Shown: positions 7,100 through 13,405, counted from the stretch's first letter. The stretch: 14,263 nucleotides of DNA from Pelobacter sp. UBA5610 (GCA_002424645.1 DIKU01000058.1:620-14882), one strand, 5' to 3'. Notes: generated from the sequence alone by a model not told the origin. Made by a program: numbers and translations.

Positions 7100-7878
7100 C
7101 CGGCATAGGCATCGATCTCGGCAGCCGCCAGGTTAAATTCGCCGCTCTCGAAGGCAACACAATTGCTAAACTGGAAAGCTTCGACACCATCCCCTTTTAC
7201 AAACGCTACGCCAGCCGCCACGGCGATCGACTCCTCCTGGCTTACGAGGACCTCGGGCTGCTGACCATGGAGCAATGGCAGACTACGCCGCTGACCGCCA
7301 CCGGCTATGGCCGCAACACCATCAATCTGGCCGGCGCCAACGTGGTCCCCGAAATCCAGGCTCATATTGCCGGCGCACGATTTCAGACCGGGCTGGAAAC
7401 CTTCACTCTGCTCGATCTCGGCGGTCAGGACAGCAAGGTCGCCAGACTGGAAGACGGCATCCTCATCGACTTCCTCATGAACGACAAGTGCGCCGCCTCC
7501 TCCGGTCGCTATCTGGAGAACATGGCCAAAGTTCTGGACATCTCCCTGGAAGAACTGGCTCGCCACCACGAAAACCCCGTTTATCTCGATGCCACCTGCG
7601 GCATTTTCGGCGAAAGCGAACTAATCGGAAAAATCATCGAGGGGCACTCTCTCGAAGCATTGTGTGCCGGGGTCAACCAGACCCTGATCAAACGCGTCGC
7701 ACCGATGCTGGCCCGCTTTGCCCAGGACACTATCGTGCTTACCGGCGGCGTAGCAAAAAACAATGCCTTTGTGGCCCTGCTGCGCGAATTCAGTTCCGCC
7801 ACCATCGTCATCCCCGCCCACCCCCAGCACAACGGTGCCATCGGCTGCGCTCACCTTGCCGCCACAAAAAAGAACTGA
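7096..7878 (+). CDS. ATP-dependent activator of the HgdB-like protein (BadF/HgdC family ATPase)
   Basis: The 260-residue protein matches the usual length of the HgdC/FldI activators, homodimeric ATPases of the actin/Hsp70 fold carrying one 4Fe-4S cluster between the two subunits. Visible motifs are GIGIDLGSRQVK (3-14, phosphate loop), LLDLGGQDSK (105-114), NDKCAASSGRYLE (129-141) with C132, ATCGIFGESE (166-175) with C168, and LTGGVAKN near the C-terminus. C132 and C168 are the expected cluster ligands. ATP hydrolysis would drive a single low-potential electron, probably from ferredoxin, into the partner at 6116-7099. Its ATG overlaps the stop of that gene by four bases. It is the last gene of the unit, 23 bases before a strong terminator. 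Confidence 0.93.
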   Translation: MTGIGIDLGSRQVKFAALEGNTIAKLESFDTIPFYKRYASRHGDRLLLAYEDLGLLTMEQWQTTPLTATGYGRNTINLAGANVVPEIQAHIAGARFQTGLETFTLLDLGGQDSKVARLEDGILIDFLMNDKCAASSGRYLENMAKVLDISLEELARHHENPVYLDATCGIFGESELIGKIIEGHSLEALCAGVNQTLIKRVAPMLARFAQDTIVLTGGVAKNNAFVALLREFSSATIVIPAHPQHNGAIGCAHLAATKKN

Positions 7879-7901
7879 CCTTTCCTCTGTCCAAAAAATC
7901 A

Positions 7902-7940
7902 ACGGGCCGCGGCAGAATCTGCCGCGGCCCGTTTTATTAC
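7902..7940. terminator. Strong bidirectional intrinsic terminator between convergent genes
   Basis: The arms ACGGGCCGCGGCAGA (7902-7916) and TCTGCCGCGGCCCGT (7918-7932) are perfect 15-base inverse complements. In practice they form a GC-rich stem of about 12 pairs around a short AGAATCT loop. TTTTATTA follows on the plus strand, and an A-run (7892-7898) precedes it, giving a T-run on the minus strand. It lies between the activator gene (ends 7878) and the convergent nrdG (ends 8018), so it can serve both. Confidence 0.9.
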
Positions 7941-8017
7941 GATTCAATCCCCCGGGGGACGCCATCGCCCCCTCAATCCAAGCTTGAAGCCGACAACTTA
8001 TAGATTACAGCTGCCTT

Positions 8018-8713
8018 TCAAACTCCCCGCAATACCACCTTCGGAACAAATTCCCGTGCCAGTTCGGCGAAAGTTTCCAGACGCGAGACAGGGTACGGCT
8101 CAAGCGCCCGATACGAGTCGGCCAGGCAGTAGTGCGGCACGAACTGCTGCAACACCCAGCTTTGCGCACCGCGCAACAACGCGCCCAACTGCAGGATATC
8201 ATCCTCTCCCACCAAATCGGGCACACAGGTGGTGCGAAACTCGCAGGACACAGAACTCCGCAGAAGCATAGCCACGCTACGGGTCAACGCCGCACTGTCA
8301 ACCGATCGATTGTGCAGCTCCCGGTAACGCTCCGGGGAGGTTTTCAGATCCAGAGCCACCAGGTCGACCAGGCCTTGTTGCAGCACCTCGGCAAGAACCT
8401 CGGGCAACAGACCGTTGGTATCGAGCTTGACCTGCAGCCCCATGGACTTGATGCGCTGCATAAGCGGCAGCAAATCCGGATACAGCGTCGGTTCGCCACC
8501 CGAGATAACCACACCGTCGATAAAAGTCCGGCGCTGCGTCAACTCTTCGAACAAGTGCTCCAAGGGGTAATCCGGCAAATCCTCCGGAGCTTCAACAAGG
8601 GCGGGATTATGACAGAACGGACAGCTCAGATTGCATCCACCCAAAAACACCAGGGAAGCGATGCGACCGGGAAAATCGAGCAGGCTGGTTCCCTGAAATC
8701 CCTTGATACCCAC
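8018..8713 (-). CDS. nrdG: Anaerobic ribonucleotide reductase activating protein (radical SAM)
   Basis: The 231-residue protein is a radical S-adenosylmethionine enzyme with the cluster motif C27-xxx-C31-xx-C34 (CNLSCPFC) and the SGGEPT motif at 71-76. It would generate the glycyl radical on the reductase, here on the small separate polypeptide encoded at 8720-8866. It is longer than E. coli NrdG (about 154 residues) and fits the longer NrdG2-type activators common in anaerobes. The opening GFQGTSLLDFPGRIASLVF is typical. The start is GTG at 8713 (MGIKGFQG); no ATG lies near the conserved N-terminus, and AAAGG is upstream. It follows the small gene by six bases, as the last gene of the nrdD operon. 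Confidence 0.93.
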   Translation of the reverse strand: MGIKGFQGTSLLDFPGRIASLVFLGGCNLSCPFCHNPALVEAPEDLPDYPLEHLFEELTQRRTFIDGVVISGGEPTLYPDLLPLMQRIKSMGLQVKLDTNGLLPEVLAEVLQQGLVDLVALDLKTSPERYRELHNRSVDSAALTRSVAMLLRSSVSCEFRTTCVPDLVGEDDILQLGALLRGAQSWVLQQFVPHYCLADSYRALEPYPVSRLETFAELAREFVPKVVLRGV

Positions 8714-8719
8714 GCTGAC

Positions 8720-8866
8720 TTAACCTTTCATCGGCTGATTTTCGAGCAAGAATTCGCGACGATCCTTGAATTCTTCTTTCTTCCCGCGATTCCATTGCTG
8801 GACCGGACGGAAGAAACCACAAACACGGGAATAAACTTCGGTCTTGGCGTCACACTTTGTAGCCAT
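8720..8866 (-). CDS. Separate glycyl-radical domain of anaerobic ribonucleotide reductase (NrdD C-terminal fragment, 48 aa)
   Basis: This short gene, between nrdD and nrdG, encodes 48 residues beginning MATKCDAKTEVYSRVCGFF and continuing with RPVQQWNRGKKEEFKDRREF. These match the extreme C-terminus of normal class III reductases, including the RVxG(Y/F) glycyl-radical motif; G17 is the predicted radical site. The neighbouring 662-residue NrdD stops just before this segment and has no such motif. The gene has its own ATG at 8866 and a very strong GGAGG ribosome binding site five bases upstream. Its frame differs from that of nrdD, and both frames hit stops in the 44-base gap, so a single sequencing frameshift does not explain the split. 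It probably docks on NrdD to place the radical near the active-site cysteine. YfiD, the spare glycyl-radical domain of pyruvate formate-lyase, is a known parallel. Confidence 0.88.
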   Translation of the reverse strand: MATKCDAKTEVYSRVCGFFRPVQQWNRGKKEEFKDRREFLLENQPMKG

Positions 8867-8871
8867 GCCTG

Positions 8872-8878
8872 CCTCCTC
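8872..8878 (-). promoter_or_regulatory. Strong ribosome binding site of the glycyl-radical fragment gene
   Basis: GAGGAGG on the minus strand, five bases before the ATG at 8866. It is the best Shine-Dalgarno match seen in this operon and shows that the 48-codon ORF is translated on its own rather than being a frameshift remnant of nrdD. Confidence 0.75.
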
Positions 8879-8910
8879 ATGGAAAAACTATTTTAAAGTA
8901 AAGAATGCGA

Positions 8911-10899
8911 TCAGGCTGCACCGACATCGTGATGATGCGGGCAACTGAAATGCTCACCGGTTATATACCCGTGCTCAGGACAGATGGTAAAAGTCGGGCT
9001 GATGGTAAAATACGGCAGATGGAAATTCTCTGCGATTCTCTGGACCAGCAACCGAGCACTCCCCCAATCTTCCAGCCGTTCACCAAGGAAACCATGGAAT
9101 ACGGTGCCGCCGGTATAAAGGGTCTGTAAAGAATCCTGATGGGTCAAAGCCTCGAAAATATCCTCGGTACTGCCCACCGGCAACTGGGTGGAGTTGGTGT
9201 AGTAAGGCTCCTCAGCCCCCGCTGTAATAATCGCGGGATAGCGTTTGCGATCCTGGTTGGCCAGACGGAAGCTGGTGCCTTCGGCCGGAGTGGCTTCAAG
9301 ATTGAACAGATGCCCCGACTCTTCCTGAAAAGCTTCCAGCTGCAGGCGCATAAAATTCAGCGTCTCTACCGCCAGAGCCTGCCCGGCGGGCGTATCGATG
9401 CCTTCACCAATGAGATTGAGACTGGCTTCGTTCATGCCGATCAGGCCGATAGTGGAAAAATGGTTGCCCCAGTACTGCCCCATACGCTCCCGGATATCCG
9501 ACAGGTAAAAACGGCTGTAAGGATACAGTCCTTCATCGGTGAGACGCTCAAGCTGCTTGCGTTTGATCTCCAGCGATTGATAGGCCAGACGCATCAGTTC
9601 GGAAATGCGAACAAAAAAAGACTCTTTATTGTCGGACAGATAGGCCGCACGCGGCAAATTGAGCGTCACCACCCCTACCGAACCGGTAAGGGGATTGGAG
9701 CCGAACAGGCCACCTCCACGACGGCGCAGTTCACGGTTATCCAGCCGCAAGCGGCAACACATGGAGCGGGCGTCTTCCGGATCCATATCCGAATTGATGA
9801 AGTTACTGAAATAAGGAATCCCGTACTTGGCCGTCATTTCCCAGATAGCCTGAAACCGGGGGCTTTCCCAATCGAGGCCCCGGGTGATGTTATAAGTCGG
9901 GATGGGGAAGGAGAATATTCTGCCGGCGTGGTCGCCAGCCATCATCACTTCGCAGAAAGCGCGATTGAAAAGATCCATCTCCTCCTGAAATTCACCGTAG
10001 CAGGCATCCATCAACGCACCACCAAAGACCACGGCTTCGTTGGCGAGATTGCTCGGCGCGATCATGTCGAGGGTAATATTGGTAAAGGGTGTCTGAAAGC
10101 CGACCCGGGTCGGCACGTTCATATTAAAGATAAACTCCTGAACCGACTGTTTGACTTCCCGGTAAGAAAGCTTGTCATAACGGATAAACGGTGCCAGCAA
10201 TGTATCGAAATTGGCAAACGCCTGGGCTCCGGCCGCTTCGCCCTGCAGGGTATAGAAAAAGTTGACTATCTGCCCGAGGGCGGTACGGAAATGCCGTGGC
10301 GGCGCACTCTCGACCTTACCGTAGGCACCGGCAAACCCGCGCATAAGAAGGTCACGCAGATCCCAGCCACAGCAATACACCGCCAACGTACCGAGATCAT
10401 GAATATGAAAATCGGCGTTGCGATGCGCATCGGCGATCTCGCGTGGATAAACCTTATTGAGCCAGTAATTGCTGGTAATATTGGCCGCTATATGATTATT
10501 GAGGCCCTGCAGAGAGTACCCCATGTTGGCGTTTTCGTTGACCCGCCAGTCTTCCTGGGTGAGATAGGAGTCGATGGCATCGATAGACTCCCGGATAAAC
10601 TCCTTGGTCTGGCGCAACGACTCGTGCTGGCTGCGGTAGAGGATATAAGCCTTGGCCGTTTTTGCATGACCATTCTCAATCAGAATCTTTTCCACAAGAT
10701 CCTGCACGTTCTCTACGGTCGGAACCCTGTCTTGCTTGTAAATCACCTCCAGAATGCCAACCACTTCTCTGGCAATCTTGTCCGCCTTATCCATATCGCT
10801 GCCATCGACAGCACGCACGGCTCGTTGAATGGCGATAGTGATCTTGCCCTGCTCAAACGGTACCAACCGACCATCTCTTTTACGAATATATTCGATCAT
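8911..10899 (-). CDS. nrdD: Anaerobic (class III) ribonucleoside-triphosphate reductase, large part lacking the glycyl-radical site
   Basis: The 662-residue protein reduces ribonucleotides to deoxyribonucleotides under anoxia. Residues about 1-93 form an ATP-cone allosteric domain (YIRKRDGRLVPFEQGKI). The catalytic barrel follows, with NADFHIHDLG (161-170), the cysteine pair C176-C177 (VYCCGWDL), NVPTRVGFQTPF (261-272) and C381-C382 (SMCCRLRLDN). The C-terminus ends in a zinc-knuckle-like segment, CPEHGYITGEHFSCPHHHD (640-658), and then stops. The glycyl-radical motif that normally follows is missing here and is encoded by the next gene, 44 bases downstream. The ATG at 10899 (MIEYIRKRDG) fits the ATP cone and has GGAGG about ten bases upstream; the frame to 10953 is not needed. 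The promoter, NrdR-like boxes and DnaA-like boxes lie upstream. NrdG is encoded in the same operon. Confidence 0.95.
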   Translation of the reverse strand: MIEYIRKRDGRLVPFEQGKITIAIQRAVRAVDGSDMDKADKIAREVVGILEVIYKQDRVPTVENVQDLVEKILIENGHAKTAKAYILYRSQHESLRQTKEFIRESIDAIDSYLTQEDWRVNENANMGYSLQGLNNHIAANITSNYWLNKVYPREIADAHRNADFHIHDLGTLAVYCCGWDLRDLLMRGFAGAYGKVESAPPRHFRTALGQIVNFFYTLQGEAAGAQAFANFDTLLAPFIRYDKLSYREVKQSVQEFIFNMNVPTRVGFQTPFTNITLDMIAPSNLANEAVVFGGALMDACYGEFQEEMDLFNRAFCEVMMAGDHAGRIFSFPIPTYNITRGLDWESPRFQAIWEMTAKYGIPYFSNFINSDMDPEDARSMCCRLRLDNRELRRRGGGLFGSNPLTGSVGVVTLNLPRAAYLSDNKESFFVRISELMRLAYQSLEIKRKQLERLTDEGLYPYSRFYLSDIRERMGQYWGNHFSTIGLIGMNEASLNLIGEGIDTPAGQALAVETLNFMRLQLEAFQEESGHLFNLEATPAEGTSFRLANQDRKRYPAIITAGAEEPYYTNSTQLPVGSTEDIFEALTHQDSLQTLYTGGTVFHGFLGERLEDWGSARLLVQRIAENFHLPYFTISPTFTICPEHGYITGEHFSCPHHHDVGAA

Positions 10900-10935
10900 T
10901 CTCAACTTCCCTCCACTGTCGATTTGACGCTTGTG

Positions 10936-10963
10936 AATGTAACACAGCATCACCGGGTGTCAA
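10936..10963 (-). promoter_or_regulatory. nrdD: Promoter of the nrdD operon
   Basis: On the minus strand a perfect TTGACA (10958-10963) is followed after 16 bases by TACATT (10936-10941, 4 of 6 matches). Transcription would start near 10929, about 30 bases before the ATG. The NrdR-like boxes begin ten bases upstream of the -35 element. Confidence 0.65.
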
Positions 10964-10972
10964 GCCAAATTA

Positions 10973-10988
10973 GCACTATATCTTGGGA
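10973..10988. promoter_or_regulatory. NrdR box 1 (promoter-proximal)
   Basis: GCACTATATCTTGGGA matches the published NrdR-box pattern (acaCwAtATaTwGtgt) in its central CwATATnTwG core; only the outer flanks deviate. NrdR is the ATP-cone, zinc-ribbon repressor that shuts ribonucleotide reductase genes when deoxynucleotides are plentiful. It lies immediately upstream of the nrdD -35 element and pairs with box 2. Confidence 0.7.
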
Positions 10989-11004
10989 TTTTTTTTGATT
11001 ACAT

Positions 11005-11020
11005 ACCCCATATATTGTGC
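11005..11020. promoter_or_regulatory. NrdR box 2 (promoter-distal)
   Basis: ACCCCATATATTGTGC matches the same pattern in about 13 of 16 positions, including ATATATTGTG. Its first base lies 32 bp from that of box 1, about three helical turns. This is the arrangement known for tandem NrdR boxes and strengthens both assignments. Confidence 0.7.
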
Positions 11021-11037
11021 AAACAGGAGGGAAATGG

Positions 11038-11057
11038 TGTGGATAAAGGGTGGATAA
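11038..11057 (+). promoter_or_regulatory. Two DnaA-box-like 9-mers upstream of nrdD
   Basis: TGTGGATAA (11038-11046) is a perfect match to the standard DnaA box, the complement of TTATCCACA. GGTGGATAA (11049-11057) differs at one base. They lie in the same orientation, 11 bp apart start to start, about 110 bp upstream of the predicted nrdD transcription start. DnaA is known to regulate the nrdAB promoter in E. coli through such boxes, so a similar role is plausible here. No other origin features were seen, so this is not called an origin. Confidence 0.5.
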
Positions 11058-11089
11058 ATCCAATATGAAAAGGCTAAAAAAAGGATGAA

Positions 11090-11106
11090 AAACCGTCAAA
11101 CGGCTT
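11090..11106 (-). terminator. Possible weak terminator after the EamA transporter gene
   Basis: On the minus strand AAGCCGT and ACGGTTT can pair (7 bp with one G-U) around a 3-base loop, about 45 bases after the transporter stop, followed by TT and, nine bases on, a run of seven Ts (11076-11082). The stem is short, so this is tentative. Confidence 0.35.
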
Positions 11107-11150
11107 AAAAAACAAGGAAAGAGCGGGACACGCCATTACAGGAGGATTTT

Positions 11151-12014
11151 TCAGCCTTTCATCAACAGGACAGCAAAAATGGCCATGACCATCCCCGCCA
11201 CATTACGCAAATTCGGTCGTTCACGATACACCACGGCCGCCAGTATAATCGCGATAACAAAATGCAATCCGGTCAACGGGGCAATCACAGCCAGAGGGCC
11301 GGTCTCCAGCGCCAGCAACAACAGGTAGAAACCGATTAAATTCAAACCGGCCATTGCCAGCCCGATGACCAGAGTCGCTCGCCATGGCCCCGAAGGCAGG
11401 CGATTCCAATCACGACGCCGCATGGCAACGGCGGCGCAGGTGCTGAAGCTGTAGGATATCGCCATAAATCCCCACTTATCAGACTGCAGCGCAGCAAATT
11501 TACTGGAAATGGACGCCACCGTGCCAGCCAGCATGGCGAGCAAGGCCAACATCACCCCCCAATGATAGCGGGCATCCGGACGTTGTGCGCCGGTTGCGCG
11601 CCCCCGTGCGCAGAGAAACACGACGCTCAGGGCCAGGACGATTCCAAGCAGCTGCCTGGGCAGTAAACGATCATGAAAATAGAGGATGGAAAAGACAGCT
11701 GCGAGAACTGTACTGAGACGGGTCAGCGAGTACCCGACGGCGGCGGGGACATGCCGCAGGGCCTCCATGGTCAAGGCGGCGCTACCGAGGAAGGCCAGGC
11801 CGTTAACAAGCCCCCACAGTAGCATGGCCAGGGATGGAACTCCCCTGTCAACGCCACTTAAAAACAGCAACCAGCTGACCATGGCGACGGTTCCCATGAA
11901 AACCATACTGGTAAGGGCCGTGCCACAACCGCGCTCTGCAGCAACTTTATAAAAAAAGCGCTGCAAGCCTATAAACACAAGAGCCAGCAACGCCTGAACA
12001 AACCACGGGGCCAT
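11151..12014 (-). CDS. EamA/DMT-superfamily membrane transporter
   Basis: The 287-residue protein consists almost wholly of hydrophobic segments, about ten helices, arranged as two repeats (about 1-138 and 150-287) as in the drug/metabolite transporter superfamily. Typical elements are YKVAAERG after the first helix, VGYSLTRLSTVLAAVFSILY with FHDRLLPRQLLGIVL in the first repeat, and PLTGLHFVIAIILAAVVYRE in the second. Members export or import small metabolites such as amino acids or nucleosides; the substrate cannot be told from sequence. The ATG at 12014 has AAGGGG about seven bases upstream. The gene lies 93 bases after the Nudix gene on the same strand, with a hairpin in the gap, so co-transcription is possible but not certain. 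Confidence 0.85.
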   Translation of the reverse strand: MAPWFVQALLALVFIGLQRFFYKVAAERGCGTALTSMVFMGTVAMVSWLLFLSGVDRGVPSLAMLLWGLVNGLAFLGSAALTMEALRHVPAAVGYSLTRLSTVLAAVFSILYFHDRLLPRQLLGIVLALSVVFLCARGRATGAQRPDARYHWGVMLALLAMLAGTVASISSKFAALQSDKWGFMAISYSFSTCAAVAMRRRDWNRLPSGPWRATLVIGLAMAGLNLIGFYLLLLALETGPLAVIAPLTGLHFVIAIILAAVVYRERPNLRNVAGMVMAIFAVLLMKG

Positions 12015-12060
12015 ATTTTACCCCTTTACCAACATTGAAGATACGATGCGGTACCTGAAG

Positions 12061-12088
12061 GGGCAGGCATCCTTAGGGACGCCCGCCC
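12061..12088 (-). repeat. Long hairpin between the Nudix and EamA genes
   Basis: On the minus strand the RNA can form a 12-pair stem around a 4-base CUAA loop; ten are Watson-Crick pairs and two are G-U pairs. The plus-strand RNA would instead have two A-C mismatches, so the structure favours the minus-strand transcript. There is no T-run after it, so it may be an RNA-processing or stability element rather than an intrinsic terminator. Confidence 0.45.
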
Positions 12089-12107
12089 AAGCTATGACAT
12101 AAGAATG

Positions 12108-13010
12108 TTACTTATAAAAACTGCGCAATTGTGCCAACATCTTTTTCGGCAGCACATCCGGCTCATCCCGAAGCAACTGCGCCAGGGCAGAGACCACAAA
12201 ATAACCATGACCCGCATAGAGTTTCTGCAAGCTGCGCTCGGTAAGCGGCAACCAATGCACCGTACGCGCGTCGCTCCCGGCCTGAGGCTCCAGATTGGCG
12301 GCTTCCGCGGTATCGAGGTGAAGATGCCGAACCGTGGTTTCGATCCAGGCGTTGTCGGTGTTCCGCGGGTCATCAACATACCCGCGATAGATGAGCCGAC
12401 CGCGGCTCATGTCGAGGCTGACGCCGGTTTCTTCGGACAATTCCCGCGCCAGCGTGCGACTGACTTCCTCTCCGGCATCAACCATGCCACCGGGAATCGC
12501 CCATTGACCGTTGTCCCGACGCTGGATAGCCAGCATCTCGACATCCCCGAATTGTGCACTTACCCGGGTCACAATAGGGTCTGCGGCATAATTGGGACCC
12601 CACTTGCCAAGCAACCCGCGGCCCGCAATACCGGTACGTCCCCGGGGATTCAAGGGTCGGCCCATGGCATCGAAGCGTATGAGCCCCTCAAAACTTTCCT
12701 TTGGAAATACGTCAACCGCCGCGATTTCTTCCGGGTCGGCCCAACCGCCAGGCTTAGCGGTCCGGTCATTCTCGATGACCTCGGGTGCCACATAATAGGC
12801 CGGATCGTAATCGGGATAATCGGCATCCCACTCTACCAGTTCATCGGCAACCTTGATACGCCGCGGATAGCCATCCGGCCACTCAAAACGCGAACGCCAC
12901 GGTTCGACATATACATGCAGATCCTCTGCCAGCCAATCCCGACTTTCTTCGGTACCACCAGAAGCAAACACCGAGGGTTTGCCGCCTTTACAGCCCTGTT
13001 TTTTTTCCAT
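12108..13010 (-). CDS. NUDT9-type ADP-ribose pyrophosphatase (Nudix hydrolase)
   Basis: The 300-residue protein has an intact Nudix box at 175-197 (G175, E181, R189-E190, E193-E194, G196) in the order Gx5Ex7REUxEExGU. The N-terminal half is that of the NUDT9/TRPM2 ADP-ribose hydrolases: YPRRIKVADE with VEWDADYPDYDP (about 48-70), GGWADPEE (88-95), and GRPLNPRGRTGI with GRGLLGKWGPNYAADP (117-145). It is therefore expected to split ADP-ribose into AMP and ribose 5-phosphate, removing a reactive NAD breakdown product. Two ATGs lie at 13016 and 13010; GGGGAGG is 2 bases from the first and 8 bases from the second, so the second is chosen. It lies 44 bases after the small acidic gene and 93 bases before the transporter. 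Confidence 0.9.
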   Translation of the reverse strand: MEKKQGCKGGKPSVFASGGTEESRDWLAEDLHVYVEPWRSRFEWPDGYPRRIKVADELVEWDADYPDYDPAYYVAPEVIENDRTAKPGGWADPEEIAAVDVFPKESFEGLIRFDAMGRPLNPRGRTGIAGRGLLGKWGPNYAADPIVTRVSAQFGDVEMLAIQRRDNGQWAIPGGMVDAGEEVSRTLARELSEETGVSLDMSRGRLIYRGYVDDPRNTDNAWIETTVRHLHLDTAEAANLEPQAGSDARTVHWLPLTERSLQKLYAGHGYFVVSALAQLLRDEPDVLPKKMLAQLRSFYK

Positions 13011-13018
13011 TGTCATCG

Positions 13019-13025
13019 CCTCCCC
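13019..13025 (-). promoter_or_regulatory. Ribosome binding site that fixes the Nudix start
   Basis: GGGGAGG on the minus strand lies 8 bases before ATG 13010 but only 2 bases before ATG 13016. Normal spacing favours 13010. Confidence 0.55.
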
Positions 13026-13054
13026 ACAACTACCGCTTTATCAGCCGACAAACC

Positions 13055-13405
13055 TTATCCCAAGACCGCTTTGATTTTTTCCACATCGGACGCATCAGGG
13101 GTCCAGATAAACTCATTGTGGTATTCCCGCCCAAGATCCTTATCGGTGTGGCAGGTGGCGGCGGCTAATTTCTCTTCATCCACAAAACCGTCCTGATCGA
13201 AGTAAACGAACTGGCCGTAAACCTCTTCCAGAGTAGCCGGTTGATCACCCTGTCGCATGAGCATGGCTCCCGCCAGCTTAATACTCTGGCCTTTGAATTC
13301 CGGCAACGGTTCCCGATGCTCGACAGCCGCATCATAGCGTTTTTTGTCCAGAGAAAATATCCCGCCTTCATCATCAAAAACAAACAATCGGACTTCAATT
13401 TCCAT
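13055..13405 (-). CDS. Small acidic hypothetical protein
   Basis: The predicted protein is 116 residues, acidic, with no membrane segment or signal peptide. It reads as a compact soluble domain: an N-terminal strand MEIEVRLFVFDDEGGIFSLDKK, then EEVYGQFVYFDQDGFVDEEKL in the middle and EYHNEFIWTPDASDVEKIKA at the end. FDQDGFVDEEKL looks a little like a calcium-binding loop, but one such stretch is not enough for an EF-hand call. The ATG at 13405 has AGGGAG eight bases upstream; the longer frame to 13468 adds unlikely residues. It precedes the Nudix gene by 44 bases and may share its transcript, with a promoter candidate at 13507-13535. I do not recognise the family. Confidence 0.7.
   Translation of the reverse strand: MEIEVRLFVFDDEGGIFSLDKKRYDAAVEHREPLPEFKGQSIKLAGAMLMRQGDQPATLEEVYGQFVYFDQDGFVDEEKLAAATCHTDKDLGREYHNEFIWTPDASDVEKIKAVLG

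Noticed and set aside
7951..7960. The palindromic C5G5 run in the nrdG downstream region
   Set aside because: It is a short GC palindrome with no loop or T-run; the real terminator is at 7902-7940.
8867..8910. A sequencing frameshift or a read-through codon joining nrdD to the 48-codon gene
   Set aside because: The nrdD frame hits TGA and then TAA in the gap, the small gene's frame has TAG upstream, and the small gene has its own ATG and a strong GGAGG. One indel or one recoded stop cannot join them.
9139..10998. A 619-codon plus-strand open frame opposite nrdD
   Set aside because: It lies wholly antisense to a clearly recognisable nrdD, has no ribosome binding site and encodes no protein family I know. 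Long shadow frames are common opposite GC-rich genes.
11027..11057. A tiny plus-strand frame with AGGAGGG before ATGGTGTGG
   Set aside because: It has only seven codons, and the sequence is better explained by the DnaA-like boxes. The purine-rich match may be chance.
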